The notes beneath the pieces are model-generated. The model saw nothing but the letters and a program-made list of their open reading frames with translations, was not told the DNA's origin and ran no database searches. This document shows, piece after piece, positions 1-8,628 of a DNA stretch of 64,000 bases. Each line of letters opens with the position of its first letter. Position 1 is the first letter of the stretch. Made by a program: the position numbers and the translations under genes. The DNA is taken from NCBI RefSeq assembly GCF_014041915.1, contig NZ_CP059472.1, forward strand, positions 1,054,001-1,118,000, written 5' to 3'. Origin of the DNA: Marnyiella aurantia. GTDB lineage: Bacteria > Bacteroidota > Bacteroidia > Flavobacteriales > Weeksellaceae.

Positions 1-1323
1 AGATTGGAACTGAGAAATCCTGTAATCTATCAGATGAGTTTCAAACGCGGTAATATAAAGGTTTTTACCGATCAAATAGCGGACAAGTACCAGAGGATAC
101 ATGACCTTTTAAGGTACACTAAGAACGCAGGGATCATTTACACACGAACGCGAAGGGAAGCCGAAGAATTAACAAGATTCCTGAAGAGTAAAAATATCAC
201 ACACGTAGATTACTATCATGCGGGCCTCACCTTAAAGGAAAAGCGACAGCGACAGCAACACTGGCTCCAGTTCCGGGATCAGGTGCTGATATCTACAAAT
301 GCATTCGGGATGGGTATCGACAAAGAAAATGTGCGGTTTGTGATTCACTATTCATGTCCCGCCAGTCTTGAGAATTATTATCAGGAAATTGGACGGGCCG
401 GTCGCGACGGTGATGAAAGTTATGCATTTCTCCTTTGGAACGAACAGGAACTGCAAGCCTTTGATCAGTTGCTGAAATACCAGACACCGGATAAACGTGA
501 ATTCAATGTAATTATAACCTACCTCTATTCGCTGTTTCAAATCGCTGACACAGACCTTCCGGAAAAAACCCTTCAGCTGCATATCGACACCTTAAGGAGA
601 TTAAGCAAGTCATCCACGGGAAAGATCAAAAATATCCTGAACTTCATGCATAATCAGGAACTTATTTATGTGAACAGTCATAAAAGCCTGTCGTCACTGG
701 AACTTAAACTCTTGCCTGACGAAATAGACCAACTCCCAAAAAAAGATGCCTACTTCCTGGAACTCCTGCTTCGTAACCTGGCAGGAATTTCTGCCCGGAA
801 AGTAATGTTCAGCGAAGTTAATCTTAGTACGAAAATCGGCGTAGACGTTCTTTTGCTGAAGGAGCGAATCCGCGAACTGCAGGCTAATGGTCATCTGGAA
901 TATATTGACGGTGCACTTTCCAGCATAAAATTTCTTCAGCCACGAAATGACCGGGTACTGAGCTCAAAATACTGGAATCTTTTTTATCAGATCCAGAGAA
1001 ACAAACTGCAGAAATGGGAGGAAATGAAATTTTATGTACGCAACAGGGACCACTGTAAGATGAGGATGATCCTATCCTATTTCGGCGAAAAAAATTCGAA
1101 GGACTGTGGGCAGTGTGTAGTGTGCAATTCCAGGAAAGGACATTCTGCCAAATCAATCACCGGCGAAATTGAAAATGTGCTTAGCCGCAATGCCTGTACG
1201 GCAGATGAAATTGCCATCCAGCTTAACTATTACGAAAAAGAGAAGATCCTGGAGCACCTTATTCTGTTACTGGACGCCGGCAAGGTTAAAATGCTTAATT
1301 TCCGAACCTACGCCCTGGCATAA
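1..1323 (+). CDS. recQ: RecQ-type ATP-dependent DNA helicase, 5'-truncated by the window edge
   Basis: The C-terminal two thirds of a 3'-5' DNA helicase that unwinds recombination and repair intermediates. The frame is open to base 1, so the true start lies upstream; the TTG at position 4 is an internal Leu. Visible are helicase motif IV (IIYTRTRREAEEL), motif V (STNAFGMGIDKENVRFVIH) and motif VI (QEIGRAGRDG), followed by a RecQ zinc-binding segment with four cysteines (about residues 352-374) and a winged-helix tail. The ATP-binding Walker A and DEAH box are off-window. No clear HRDC domain is seen at the C-terminus. fmt follows 17 bp downstream on the same strand, which suggests cotranscription. 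Confidence 0.93.
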   Translation, partial: RLELRNPVIYQMSFKRGNIKVFTDQIADKYQRIHDLLRYTKNAGIIYTRTRREAEELTRFLKSKNITHVDYYHAGLTLKEKRQRQQHWLQFRDQVLISTNAFGMGIDKENVRFVIHYSCPASLENYYQEIGRAGRDGDESYAFLLWNEQELQAFDQLLKYQTPDKREFNVIITYLYSLFQIADTDLPEKTLQLHIDTLRRLSKSSTGKIKNILNFMHNQELIYVNSHKSLSSLELKLLPDEIDQLPKKDAYFLELLLRNLAGISARKVMFSEVNLSTKIGVDVLLLKERIRELQANGHLEYIDGALSSIKFLQPRNDRVLSSKYWNLFYQIQRNKLQKWEEMKFYVRNRDHCKMRMILSYFGEKNSKDCGQCVVCNSRKGHSAKSITGEIENVLSRNACTADEIAIQLNYYEKEKILEHLILLLDAGKVKMLNFRTYALA

Positions 1324-1340
1324 TCAGCACATTCTAAACT

Positions 1341-2303
1341 ATGAAAATGAATATGAAACCCTTAAGAACCGTATTTTTCGGCACTCCCGAATTTGCAGCC
1401 AGCAGCCTGAAGGCAATTCATGACTCAGCACATCAAATCGTTGGCGTGGTGACTGTTCCGGACAAGGCAAGCGGCCGCGGTCAGAAAATTAATGAATCAC
1501 CCGTAAAAAAGTATGCTGCCGAACATAATCTCCCGGTGTTTCAACCGGAAAAACTTAGAAACAGTGAGTTTCTGGAGCAGATGAAAAGCCTGGACGCTGA
1601 CGTGTTCGTAGTTGTGGCTTTCCGGATGATGCCCAAGGTACTTTTTGAGCTGCCGAAACTGGGCACCTTCAACTTACATGCATCATTGCTGCCGGATTAC
1701 CGTGGCGCCGCACCTATTAACTATGCCATCATCAACGGCGAGACAAAAACGGGAATAACCACTTTTTTCATTAACGAAAAAATAGACGAGGGTCATATCC
1801 TGCTGCAGCATGAGGTGGAAATAACTCCTGACGACAATGCCGGCACACTACATGACCGGTTAATGGAGAAAGGCGCTCAGCTGGTGGTAAAGACACTGGA
1901 TGGCCTTGCGCATGAAAACTTAGCTGAAACACCTCAGCAGGAAAAAGAACAGGTTAAGAACGCCTTTAAAATCTACAGGGAGGACACCCGGATAAACTGG
2001 CAACAGAACGCGGTAACCATTCACAACTTCGTGCGCGGACTTTCACCCTACCCATGTGCCTTTACCAAACTCAAAATCGGAGCGGAAGAAAAGACACTGA
2101 AAATTTACGCCGGTATAACGGAGGAAACTGAAATTGACGAGCCTGCAGGCCATCTGTTAGCAGACCGGAAGAATTTCAAGATCATGACTGGCAGTGGATG
2201 GTACCTACCTTTGGAAGTACAGCTGGAAGGCAAAAAAAGAATGGGCATCAAAGATTTCCTGAACGGTTTAGGATCTTATGATAACATTACTGTTATAATG
2301 TAA
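1341..2303 (+). CDS. fmt: methionyl-tRNA formyltransferase
   Basis: Transfers a formyl group from 10-formyltetrahydrofolate to Met-tRNA(fMet) for translation initiation in the cytoplasm. The 320-residue length is normal. The N-terminal catalytic domain starts with VFFGTPEFAASSL and carries the signature HASLLPDYRGAAPINYAI with its catalytic Asn/His/Asp neighbourhood; the C-terminal OB-like domain covers roughly residues 205-310. Three in-frame ATGs lie at 1341, 1347 and 1353; the third (MKPLRTVFFG) fits the family best, so the first two may not be used. It follows recQ closely and is ended by a strong hairpin terminator. Confidence 0.96.
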   Translation: MKMNMKPLRTVFFGTPEFAASSLKAIHDSAHQIVGVVTVPDKASGRGQKINESPVKKYAAEHNLPVFQPEKLRNSEFLEQMKSLDADVFVVVAFRMMPKVLFELPKLGTFNLHASLLPDYRGAAPINYAIINGETKTGITTFFINEKIDEGHILLQHEVEITPDDNAGTLHDRLMEKGAQLVVKTLDGLAHENLAETPQQEKEQVKNAFKIYREDTRINWQQNAVTIHNFVRGLSPYPCAFTKLKIGAEEKTLKIYAGITEETEIDEPAGHLLADRKNFKIMTGSGWYLPLEVQLEGKKRMGIKDFLNGLGSYDNITVIM

Positions 2304-2305
2304 AT

Positions 2306-2343
2306 AAAAATCGTTGCTGAAACAGTTCGGCAACGATTTTTTT
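2306..2343 (+). terminator. Rho-independent terminator of fmt
   Basis: A long hairpin begins 3 bases after the fmt stop. The arms AAAAATCGTTGCTGAA and TTCGGCAACGATTTTT pair around an ACAG loop and are followed by a T run. Because the left arm is A-rich, it could also stop the converging DUF5606 transcript. Confidence 0.9.
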
Positions 2344-2363
2344 ATGATGGCAGCAGTTTAAAA

Positions 2364-2924
2364 CTAACCCTGCTTTCTGTGCGTGCTTTTAGGAGCAGAT
2401 TTGACAGCAGAAGTAGAGGCTTTCACCTTCGGTGCAGCTGTTTTTTCAGCTTTTCCAGCCGTTTTCTTTTCTGCCGGCTTTAGCTCTACTTTTTCTTCTG
2501 CCTGCTGATCTTCGGCGCTCACTTCATCTCTCTTGAAACTGTCCTTATGTATGAATCCTGCTTTATGCAGAATATTGTACCACTGAGCCAGTTTTTTAAT
2601 GTCAGAAACGTAAACTCTGTCCTTGTCATAATCCGGAAGCGCTGACGACATAAATTCTCTCAGTTCTGCCTCGGTGGACTTATGAGAAATGGTTTCGCCG
2701 AATTCATTAGCTTTTGCGATATTTTCAAAAACTTCAAACAGAGGTACCTCCTTATCCGTTGTAAACATAGCAATGTTATCCAGCAAACTTACCTGACTGG
2801 AGTTACCTATGCTCACTTTTTTCTTGGTGCTGACATCCTCAATGATAAAGCCGTTTTTCAGTTGTGAAACCAGCTTGAACAGTCCCGGTTTTCCGGAAAT
2901 TGAAATAATTTTTTCTAACTCCAT
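2364..2924 (-). CDS. DUF5606 domain-containing protein
   Basis: A 186-residue cytoplasmic protein of unknown function conserved in Bacteroidota. The N-terminal DUF5606 region (about residues 1-125) opens with the diagnostic LEKIISISGKPGLFKLV and contains an SH3-like first half and a helical second half (AQWYNILHKAGFI). The C-terminal 45 residues are a Lys/Ala/Pro-rich low-complexity tail, probably disordered. It lies 70 bp downstream of def on the same strand, so it may be the last gene of the ruvX-def transcription unit. The family is recognised; the function is not known. Confidence 0.85.
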   Translation of the reverse strand: MELEKIISISGKPGLFKLVSQLKNGFIIEDVSTKKKVSIGNSSQVSLLDNIAMFTTDKEVPLFEVFENIAKANEFGETISHKSTEAELREFMSSALPDYDKDRVYVSDIKKLAQWYNILHKAGFIHKDSFKRDEVSAEDQQAEEKVELKPAEKKTAGKAEKTAAPKVKASTSAVKSAPKSTHRKQG

Positions 2925-2994
2925 ATTCTTTGTTTAAAATTTAGTCACGTTGTCAACGTCACTTATTTAACTTACAGTTTTCTGTTTGTACTCC

Positions 2995-3567
2995 CTATTT
3001 GGGAAACCTCATTTTATAGTCAACATTTACATCACCCTGCATAATCCTGCCCAATTTTCCTTTCACCAGTTTTTTCTTAAGCGACGACAGGTGATCGGTA
3101 AAGAGAATTCCTTCAATATGATCATACTCGTGTTGTATAACACGGGCACGAATATCGGAAAAAGTTTCGGTATGCTTTACAAAATTCTCGTCAAAATATT
3201 CAATCACGATGGTTTCTTTTCGCTTCACATCCTCACGTACATCCGGGATAGAAAGACAGCCTTCGTTGAACTTCCATTCAGGACCACTTTCCTCCAAAAT
3301 CCTGGCATTGATGAATACTTTACGGAAGTCTTTTAATTCCTCTGCAATATCTTCATAATCCTCGTCTTCAGCCAGCGGACTAACATCTATGCAAAAAAGA
3401 CGGATGTCCAGACCTATCTGTGGGGCGGCAAGACCAATACCGTGAGCACTGTACATAGTCTCATACATGTTCTGAATCAATTCCTTAAGATTAGGATAAT
3501 CTTTATCAATGTCCTGACCTTTCTTCCTTAAGACCGGATCTCCAAATGAACGGATTGGTAATATCAT
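2995..3567 (-). CDS. def: peptide deformylase
   Basis: A metal-dependent hydrolase that removes the N-formyl group from nascent proteins. All three motifs are present: GIGLAAPQIG near residue 45, EGCLSIP near residue 105 with the metal-ligand Cys, and HEYDHIEG near residue 150 with two His ligands and the catalytic Glu. The 190-residue length is typical for Bacteroidota. Its ATG overlaps the ruvX stop as ATGA (4 bp), a sign of translational coupling. fmt, the opposing enzyme, is less than 1 kb away on the other strand. Confidence 0.97.
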   Translation of the reverse strand: MILPIRSFGDPVLRKKGQDIDKDYPNLKELIQNMYETMYSAHGIGLAAPQIGLDIRLFCIDVSPLAEDEDYEDIAEELKDFRKVFINARILEESGPEWKFNEGCLSIPDVREDVKRKETIVIEYFDENFVKHTETFSDIRARVIQHEYDHIEGILFTDHLSSLKKKLVKGKLGRIMQGDVNVDYKMRFPK

Positions 3568-3980
3568 TTCTGTATCTGTTGTAAATAATTCTGTAAAATT
3601 ATGGTAGCACTTATCTTGTCGATCAATGCCTTGTCCTCCCGTTTTTTCTTGCTCATGCCACTTTGTGAAATATAAAGTGAGGCAAGTTTAGAGGTAAAAC
3701 GTTCATCCATACGGTGAACAGGTATCGCCGGGAATTCCCTTTCGAAAACCCTGATAAAAGCAAGGATATCCTTCTCAATTTCAGAAGCATTTCCCTGCAG
3801 GTTGGTGGGGAGACCAACTACTACTGCATCAACTTTATTGGCTTGATAATAACGCTTCAGGAAATCAAAAAGTTTGGCATTTTCCACGGTTTCGAGACCA
3901 CTGGCGATAATCTGCATGTCATCTGTGACAGCGATGCCCACTCTTTTCTTTCCGTAATCGATTCCCATTATCTGTCCCAT
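3564..3980 (-). CDS. ruvX: putative pre-16S rRNA nuclease / Holliday junction resolvase-like YqgF
   Basis: An RNase H-fold nuclease of the YqgF/RuvX family, implicated in 16S rRNA 5'-end maturation. MGIDYGKKRVGIAV holds the first acidic residue, VVGLPTNLQGNAS the central motif, and the C-terminal DKISATIILQNYL the last Asp. The start at 3980 gives 138 residues, matching the family. An in-frame ATG at 4022 would add 14 untypical residues. A TAAATTTG promoter box at 3987-3994 sits just ahead of the 3980 start, implying a very short leader. It is coupled to def by a 4-bp overlap and is divergent from the SixA-like gene. Confidence 0.9.
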   Translation of the reverse strand: MGQIMGIDYGKKRVGIAVTDDMQIIASGLETVENAKLFDFLKRYYQANKVDAVVVGLPTNLQGNASEIEKDILAFIRVFEREFPAIPVHRMDERFTSKLASLYISQSGMSKKKREDKALIDKISATIILQNYLQQIQK

Positions 3981-3986
3981 CGGGCG

Positions 3987-3994
3987 CAAATTTA
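3987..3994 (-). promoter_or_regulatory. candidate -7 promoter box for ruvX-def
   Basis: TAAATTTG on the minus strand matches the Bacteroidota TAnnTTTG element and ends 6 bases before the preferred ruvX ATG. No TTG is seen at the expected -33 spacing, so support is only partial. Confidence 0.4.
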
Positions 3995-4089
3995 CTAATT
4001 TTAAGTGGTTTAGGAGCCGCATTTTAATTCGGTGAAAGGTTTAATGGAAATTTATTTATAATTTTAATTCTCCAAATTCAAAACATTAA

Positions 4090-4566
4090 ATGAAAAAATT
4101 ATTACTCATTAGGCACGCCAAAAGCGACTGGCCAGAGAACACAGACGATTTTGACAGACCACTGGCCATCCGCGGCCAATCTGATGCCCAAAAAATGGCT
4201 CAATATCTTAAGGGACAGGAAATCGAAATTGAACAGTGGATTACCAGCCCAGCTGTACGGGCGAAGAATACCTGTGAAATATTTTGCAATACATTCTGTA
4301 AAGATTTCAGTACGGACGAAAAACTATACCAACCCTCCGAGCGAAACATTATGTCCGTACTCTATGATCTGGATAGTGAGACAAGTTCCGTGGCGCTGTT
4401 TTCACATAATAACGGGATCTCCAATTTTGCCAATACAATGACAGAGGATGTATTCCTGTTTCCTACCTGTGGCGTAGCCGGTTTTGAAGTGAACTGCAGT
4501 TCCTGGCTGGACTTCGAAGCAGCAGATAAAAAATTAATCTTCTTTTACGAACCCGAAACAATCTGA
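4090..4566 (+). CDS. SixA-like histidine phosphatase
   Basis: A 158-residue histidine-phosphatase superfamily protein. The N-terminal LLLIRHAKSDW holds the RHG-type catalytic His (RHA variant, typical of SixA), followed by the family's DRPLAIRGQSDAQKMAQYL and SPAVRAKNTCEIF segments and a second catalytic His in FSHNNGISNF. SixA proteins remove phosphate from phosphohistidine, for example on histidine phosphotransfer domains; the substrate here is unknown. Its last 22 bases overlap the convergent rsmD gene. Confidence 0.88.
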   Translation: MKKLLLIRHAKSDWPENTDDFDRPLAIRGQSDAQKMAQYLKGQEIEIEQWITSPAVRAKNTCEIFCNTFCKDFSTDEKLYQPSERNIMSVLYDLDSETSSVALFSHNNGISNFANTMTEDVFLFPTCGVAGFEVNCSSWLDFEAADKKLIFFYEPETI

Positions 4567-5129
4567 TCCTCAGCGGGCGCGTTAGGCTTGAGAAAGGAAA
4601 AACTCAAATTACCGTATTTTCTGGTGTCTGTTATATTTTCATGAACCGGCACCTTCTTCGTGGGATGTTCCAGCACGAAAACCCCATTTTCTTTTAGGTA
4701 ATTGTTGTTAAGAACCAATGAGATCAATTCCGAGTATTTCTTTTCGTCCAGGTCAAAAGGCGGATCGGCAAAAATAAGATCAAACTGCTTTCTGCCACGG
4801 TTTTTCTTCAGCCAGTCGAAAGAATCGCCACGCTGCACATTAATCTGAAGCTGCATTTCGAGTTCAGCCGATGTGCTGTTAATAAATCCGGCATGTTTTG
4901 CGTTCATTTCTACTGCCGTCACATCCTGGCAACCCCGAGAAGCGAACTCCAGGGAAATAGACCCTATGCCCGCGAAAAGGTCCAGTGCCGAAACATAGGA
5001 CAGGTCATAGCGGTTTTCAAGCATGCTGAAGAGCGCCTCTTTGGCAAAGTCGGTTGTTGGCCGTACATCAAAATTTTTAGGAGCCAGAATTCTTTTGGCT
5101 TTCCATTTACCTGCAATTATTCTGAACAT
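4545..5129 (-). CDS. rsmD: 16S rRNA (guanine(966)-N(2))-methyltransferase RsmD
   Basis: A SAM-dependent methyltransferase acting on m2G966 of 16S rRNA. It opens with the typical FRIIAGKWKAKRI and a RPTTDFAKEALFSML segment, then SAM motif I (ALDLFAGIGSISLEF) near residue 68 and the catalytic DPPF motif (FADPPFD) near residue 122. The 194-residue length is normal. It lies 26 bp downstream of the DUF3822 gene, a pairing common in Bacteroidota, and overlaps the convergent SixA-like gene by 22 bp. Confidence 0.95.
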   Translation of the reverse strand: MFRIIAGKWKAKRILAPKNFDVRPTTDFAKEALFSMLENRYDLSYVSALDLFAGIGSISLEFASRGCQDVTAVEMNAKHAGFINSTSAELEMQLQINVQRGDSFDWLKKNRGRKQFDLIFADPPFDLDEKKYSELISLVLNNNYLKENGVFVLEHPTKKVPVHENITDTRKYGNLSFSFLKPNAPAEDQIVSGS

Positions 5130-5155
5130 ATATTATTTTTTTTATCCGCACCGCG

Positions 5156-5872
5156 TTAGGAATTAACCAGGAATTTGCGCTTGGGAAGGTTATCAAATAC
5201 GATCTTCAGGTTCTTTACAAACTTCTGAAGTTCGGATATAAAGGTTTCGTTTTCCGATGTTTCACCATAAACAAAAAACCGTGTCTCACCCAGACCGAAA
5301 CCAATTTTGCTTAGGCTGAACATAATAAAGTAAAGAAAATCCACTTCAGAATTCACATCAAGGTTGTTGTAAAGCACAACTTTACGGCTTTCCAGCGCAA
5401 AAAACTCACACTGGTTGTTGTATAGGTTGATATGGATTTCCTTTCTTCCTTTCGGAGAGATGGTATTTAAAAACTTCTCACCGGAAAAATTAAACTGAGC
5501 CGGAATATGTGTCTGCTTTATTAGCGTATACAGATCCTTTGGAAATGTATAATAAAACTGCACTTTATACTTTTTGTTTACAGACAGCATCAATTCCTCC
5601 CCTTCTGGCTGCACTGGCGAATTAAATGAAATAAGATCCTGTCCTAAATCATGCCTGTCAAAACCCTCAGGCATCAGCGTGAAGTGATTGAGTGCAGAAA
5701 GCACTGATACTGAAGAAAATTTCGTCTGCAGTATTTCCGAAAGTTTACTGCTGATGGACTGTTCCGGCATTTCTTCACTTACGAAGAAAGACGATTCGGA
5801 AAGGACGCTTTTGTTTCGGAGAACCTGGTAAATAAGCCCGTCCCGCGTGAAGAGTAAGTTTAATTTTTCCAT
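5156..5872 (-). CDS. DUF3822 family protein
   Basis: A 238-residue protein recognised as DUF3822, a Bacteroidota family with an apparent actin/hexokinase-like (ASKHA) fold and no established function. Features include an N-terminal beta-rich start (MEKLNLLFTRDGLIYQVL), a repeated second half with NLYNNQCEFFAL and FLYFIMFSLSKIGFG, and a C-terminal segment resembling a degenerate second ASKHA lobe. It has no signal peptide or membrane span. It sits upstream of and close to rsmD, so the two are probably cotranscribed. Confidence 0.8.
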   Translation of the reverse strand: MEKLNLLFTRDGLIYQVLRNKSVLSESSFFVSEEMPEQSISSKLSEILQTKFSSVSVLSALNHFTLMPEGFDRHDLGQDLISFNSPVQPEGEELMLSVNKKYKVQFYYTFPKDLYTLIKQTHIPAQFNFSGEKFLNTISPKGRKEIHINLYNNQCEFFALESRKVVLYNNLDVNSEVDFLYFIMFSLSKIGFGLGETRFFVYGETSENETFISELQKFVKNLKIVFDNLPKRKFLVNS

Positions 5873-5982
5873 CTTGAAGTGGACAAATTTATTAAATAAA
5901 TCCCGGCTTCGGAAATGAGCCCTTTCTTATTATGAAATAATCCTAACTTCGTATTAATCTAACCTCACTAAAAACTTCGGAA

Positions 5983-6294
5983 ATGAAAAAGGCCGCTTTT
6001 ATACTGCTACTGTCGTTCAGCTCATTTGTACTTGCACAGAAAAAAGTTAAAAATCAGATTATTGAAGCCTCCTGCGGCATGTGTCAGTTCAAGCAGAAAA
6101 CTGACAAAGGATGTGTACTTTCAGTAAAAATAGACAGTAAGGTTTACACAGTTACCGGTACGGGAATCAATGACCATGGCGATGCTCACGGTGATGACGG
6201 CTTCTGCAACAGGATCAGGAAAGCCAAAGTTTCGGGAGAAATAAAGGGTTCTGCGTTTGCTGCTTCCGAATTCAATTTGCTGCCCCTCCAGTAA
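5983..6294 (+). CDS. exported DUF6370 family protein
   Basis: A 103-residue secreted protein with a Sec signal peptide (MKKAAFILLLSFSSFVLAQ, cleaved near residue 19). The mature part has three conserved cysteines, two in EASCGMCQF and one in KGCVLSVKID, and a HGDAHGDDGFCNRIRKAKV block with a fourth Cys and several His/Asp residues. That pattern fits DUF6370 and could bind metal; this is inference, as the family has no known role. It is monocistronic, with its stop 2 bp from the end of the convergent Smr-domain gene. A TAACTTCG sequence upstream is a one-mismatch promoter box. Confidence 0.78.
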   Translation: MKKAAFILLLSFSSFVLAQKKVKNQIIEASCGMCQFKQKTDKGCVLSVKIDSKVYTVTGTGINDHGDAHGDDGFCNRIRKAKVSGEIKGSAFAASEFNLLPLQ

Positions 6295-6296
6295 AT

Positions 6297-6791
6297 TCAG
6301 TCAAATTTCACGGTTACAGAGCCGGACTGATGATGAAGGATTGCGTTATTATAAAACTCCAGGCCGGATTGCCCGCTAAGCACATCGTGTACCATCTGCT
6401 GTAAGACTCCGTCGCCAATTCCGTGTATGATTTCCAGATTTTTAAGATGATTCTTCCTGCAGAAGTCCAGTGTTTCGGTTAATTTTTCCTTTTGCATAAA
6501 GAGCCTTTCAAAACTGCTGTAGCGGGAAGCGTCCTTAACCAGATTTTCAAAATGAAGATCAAGTATCAGTGGTTTTTTATTATGTTTTTTTGATGATATC
6601 TTACGTGCTTCATTTTTCACCTGTACCTGCAGTCCATCATAAATTGAGGCATTCTGAACCACCAGTTTACTTTTTGGGTATTGATGAGTAAAACCATAAG
6701 TATCGCGAAAGACCACGGTTTCTCCATGGACTGAAGTTATTGTGCCGCCCAGATCATCGTCCAGTACAGAAACATGTTCCCCTATTTTCAT
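6297..6791 (-). CDS. Smr/MutS2-type C-terminal domain protein
   Basis: A 164-residue protein with an N-terminal beta-barrel-like half (GEHVSVLDDDLGGTITSVHGETVVF) and a C-terminal Smr domain starting at LILDLHFENLV. The Smr core contains the conserved LEIIHGIGDGVLQQMVHDVL, the HGxG-type nuclease loop. Smr domains nick or bind nucleic acids. This is a stand-alone short protein, not MutS2. Its ATG overlaps the stop of the upstream phosphodiesterase (4 bp), so the two are translationally coupled. Confidence 0.85.
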   Translation of the reverse strand: MKIGEHVSVLDDDLGGTITSVHGETVVFRDTYGFTHQYPKSKLVVQNASIYDGLQVQVKNEARKISSKKHNKKPLILDLHFENLVKDASRYSSFERLFMQKEKLTETLDFCRKNHLKNLEIIHGIGDGVLQQMVHDVLSGQSGLEFYNNAILHHQSGSVTVKFD

Positions 6792-7282
6792 TTGGCTCCC
6801 AGTTCAATGATTTCCAGATTGTCTATATTTCCATTAGATACTTCAAAGCGCATCATTGTCCGCATCTTATGCCAGCCTTCTTTGCCGCAAGCTCCCGGAT
6901 TAAGGTGCAGAAGCTGATTTTCCTTATCATACATCGCCTTCAAAATATGCGAATGTCCGGAGATAAATAATTTTGGTGTCTGGCTGGCGATTTCTCTTTT
7001 ACTCAGCGGCGAATATTTTCCCGGATAACCGCCTATATGAATCATCAGCACCTCTACCCCTTCGCAGAAAAACCTGTTCACTTCGGGAATACATTTCCGG
7101 ATGGGTTCGCCGTCTATATTACCATAAACTCCCCGCAGCGGTCTTATTTCTTCCAGAGCTTTCAGAACTTCTGCACTGCCAAAGTCTCCGCAGTGCCAAA
7201 CCTCATCGGCTGCTGCGGCGTATTCCAGGATACGCTGGTCCATATGAGAATGAGTGTCCGACAGCAGTAAAATTTTCTTCAC
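6788..7282 (-). CDS. YfcE/MJ0936-family metallophosphoesterase
   Basis: A 164-residue calcineurin-like phosphodiesterase. Metal-binding motifs run in order: LLLSDTHSH (DxH), WHCGDFGS (GD), YGNIDGE (GNxD), MIHIGGYPGKY (first His) and FISGHSHILK (GHxH). Proteins of this size usually cleave phosphodiesters such as bis-pNPP or cyclic nucleotides; the physiological substrate is unknown. It is the first gene of a two-gene unit with the Smr protein and is divergent from the aminotransferase. Confidence 0.9.
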   Translation of the reverse strand: MKKILLLSDTHSHMDQRILEYAAAADEVWHCGDFGSAEVLKALEEIRPLRGVYGNIDGEPIRKCIPEVNRFFCEGVEVLMIHIGGYPGKYSPLSKREIASQTPKLFISGHSHILKAMYDKENQLLHLNPGACGKEGWHKMRTMMRFEVSNGNIDNLEIIELGAK

Positions 7283-7371
7283 GCTGCAAAATTATTAAAA
7301 TATATCAGGCTTTTGAAACCGAAGAGCAGTTTGTGCACCAGGCAGTGAGAAGGAAGGTCCGGAAAATTTCC

Positions 7372-7379
7372 TAAATTTG
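7372..7379 (+). promoter_or_regulatory. candidate -7 promoter box of the aminotransferase-murB unit
   Basis: TAAATTTG, a perfect TAnnTTTG match, lies 16 bases before the aminotransferase ATG. No TTG appears at the -33 spacing. Confidence 0.5.
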
Positions 7380-7395
7380 TAAAAATTCTAAATAA

Positions 7396-8601
7396 ATGCC
7401 TAAAATATCCAACAGAGCTGCAGAAATGCCGGCTTCGCCAGTTAGAAAACTTGTTCCTTATGCTTTGCAAGCGAAACAGAAAGGAGTTAAGGTGTACCAT
7501 CTGAATATTGGACAACCGGACATAGACACTCCGAAAAGCGCCATAGATGCACTAAAGAATATTGATCTTAAGGTGTTGGAATATGCACTTTCTGAAGGTA
7601 ATCTGGAATACCGCACAGCTCTTAGGGATTATTACCATTCATTAGGATTTACAGATTTAACAACAGAAAATTTCATCGTAACCAACGGTGGGTCCGAGGC
7701 TCTTAATTTTGCCTTGTCCACCCTTTGCGACGATGGTGATGAGGTGATTATTCCTGAACCGTATTATGCCAACTATAACGGTTTTACCAGCACATTCAAC
7801 ATAAAGGTGGTTGCAATCCCGTCTACAATTGACACCGGATTTGCACTTCCCGTTATTGAAGAATTTGAAAAAAAGATCACGTCAAAAACACGTGCGATCA
7901 TCATCTGTAATCCGGGAAATCCAACAGGATACCTGTATACCCGCGAAGAGTTGCAGCAATTGGCCAATATCGCGCTGAAACACGACATTGTTATTATTTC
8001 TGATGAAGTTTACCGCGAATATGTATATGACGGCAAGCAGCAGATTTCTATGTTCGATTTTCCTGAACTGGCAGAAAACTGCATCATTATAGATTCTGAA
8101 TCCAAGCGTTATTCCATGTGCGGTGCCAGAATTGGCTGCATGATCACCCGTTCCAAAACCATTCACGATGCGGCCATGCTTTTCGCTCAGGCAAGGCTTT
8201 CACCGGTTCTTTTAGGTCAGATTGCGGCCACTGCAGCACATAAAGATGATGCTGCCTATATTTTGCAGGTTCGCAACGAATATACACATAGACGCAATGT
8301 ACTGGTGGATCTTCTGAACGGAATTCCGGGGGTAATTTGCCCGAAGCCTAAAGGTGCTTTCTACTGTGTGGCCGAACTTCCTGTTGATGATTCGGAAAAG
8401 TTTGCGCAATGGTTACTGGAACATTATTCCAACAACAACGAAACAGTAATGGTAGCGCCGGCAGGTGGTTTTTACAGTGATCCGGAACTGGGTAAGAAGC
8501 AGGTTCGTATTGCATATGTTCTGAAAGAAGAAGATTTGCGCCGCAGTGTGGAACTCCTGAATGATGCGCTTCAGAAATACCGCGAGGAATTCAGCCTTTA
8601 G
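7396..8601 (+). CDS. pyridoxal phosphate-dependent class I/II aminotransferase
   Basis: A 401-residue aspartate/aromatic-type aminotransferase of fold type I. The PLP-binding features are the Asn in CNPGNPTGYLYT, the Asp/Tyr in ISDEVYREYVYD, the Schiff-base Lys in SESKRYSMCGARIG and the C-terminal Arg in KKQVRIAYVL. The amino-acid substrate cannot be fixed from the sequence. It lies 27 bp upstream of murB with no terminator between, so the two are likely cotranscribed, although no metabolic link is obvious. Confidence 0.9.
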   Translation: MPKISNRAAEMPASPVRKLVPYALQAKQKGVKVYHLNIGQPDIDTPKSAIDALKNIDLKVLEYALSEGNLEYRTALRDYYHSLGFTDLTTENFIVTNGGSEALNFALSTLCDDGDEVIIPEPYYANYNGFTSTFNIKVVAIPSTIDTGFALPVIEEFEKKITSKTRAIIICNPGNPTGYLYTREELQQLANIALKHDIVIISDEVYREYVYDGKQQISMFDFPELAENCIIIDSESKRYSMCGARIGCMITRSKTIHDAAMLFAQARLSPVLLGQIAATAAHKDDAAYILQVRNEYTHRRNVLVDLLNGIPGVICPKPKGAFYCVAELPVDDSEKFAQWLLEHYSNNNETVMVAPAGGFYSDPELGKKQVRIAYVLKEEDLRRSVELLNDALQKYREEFSL

Positions 8602-8628
8602 AATTTCGCCAATTTACTTCCACAGAAT

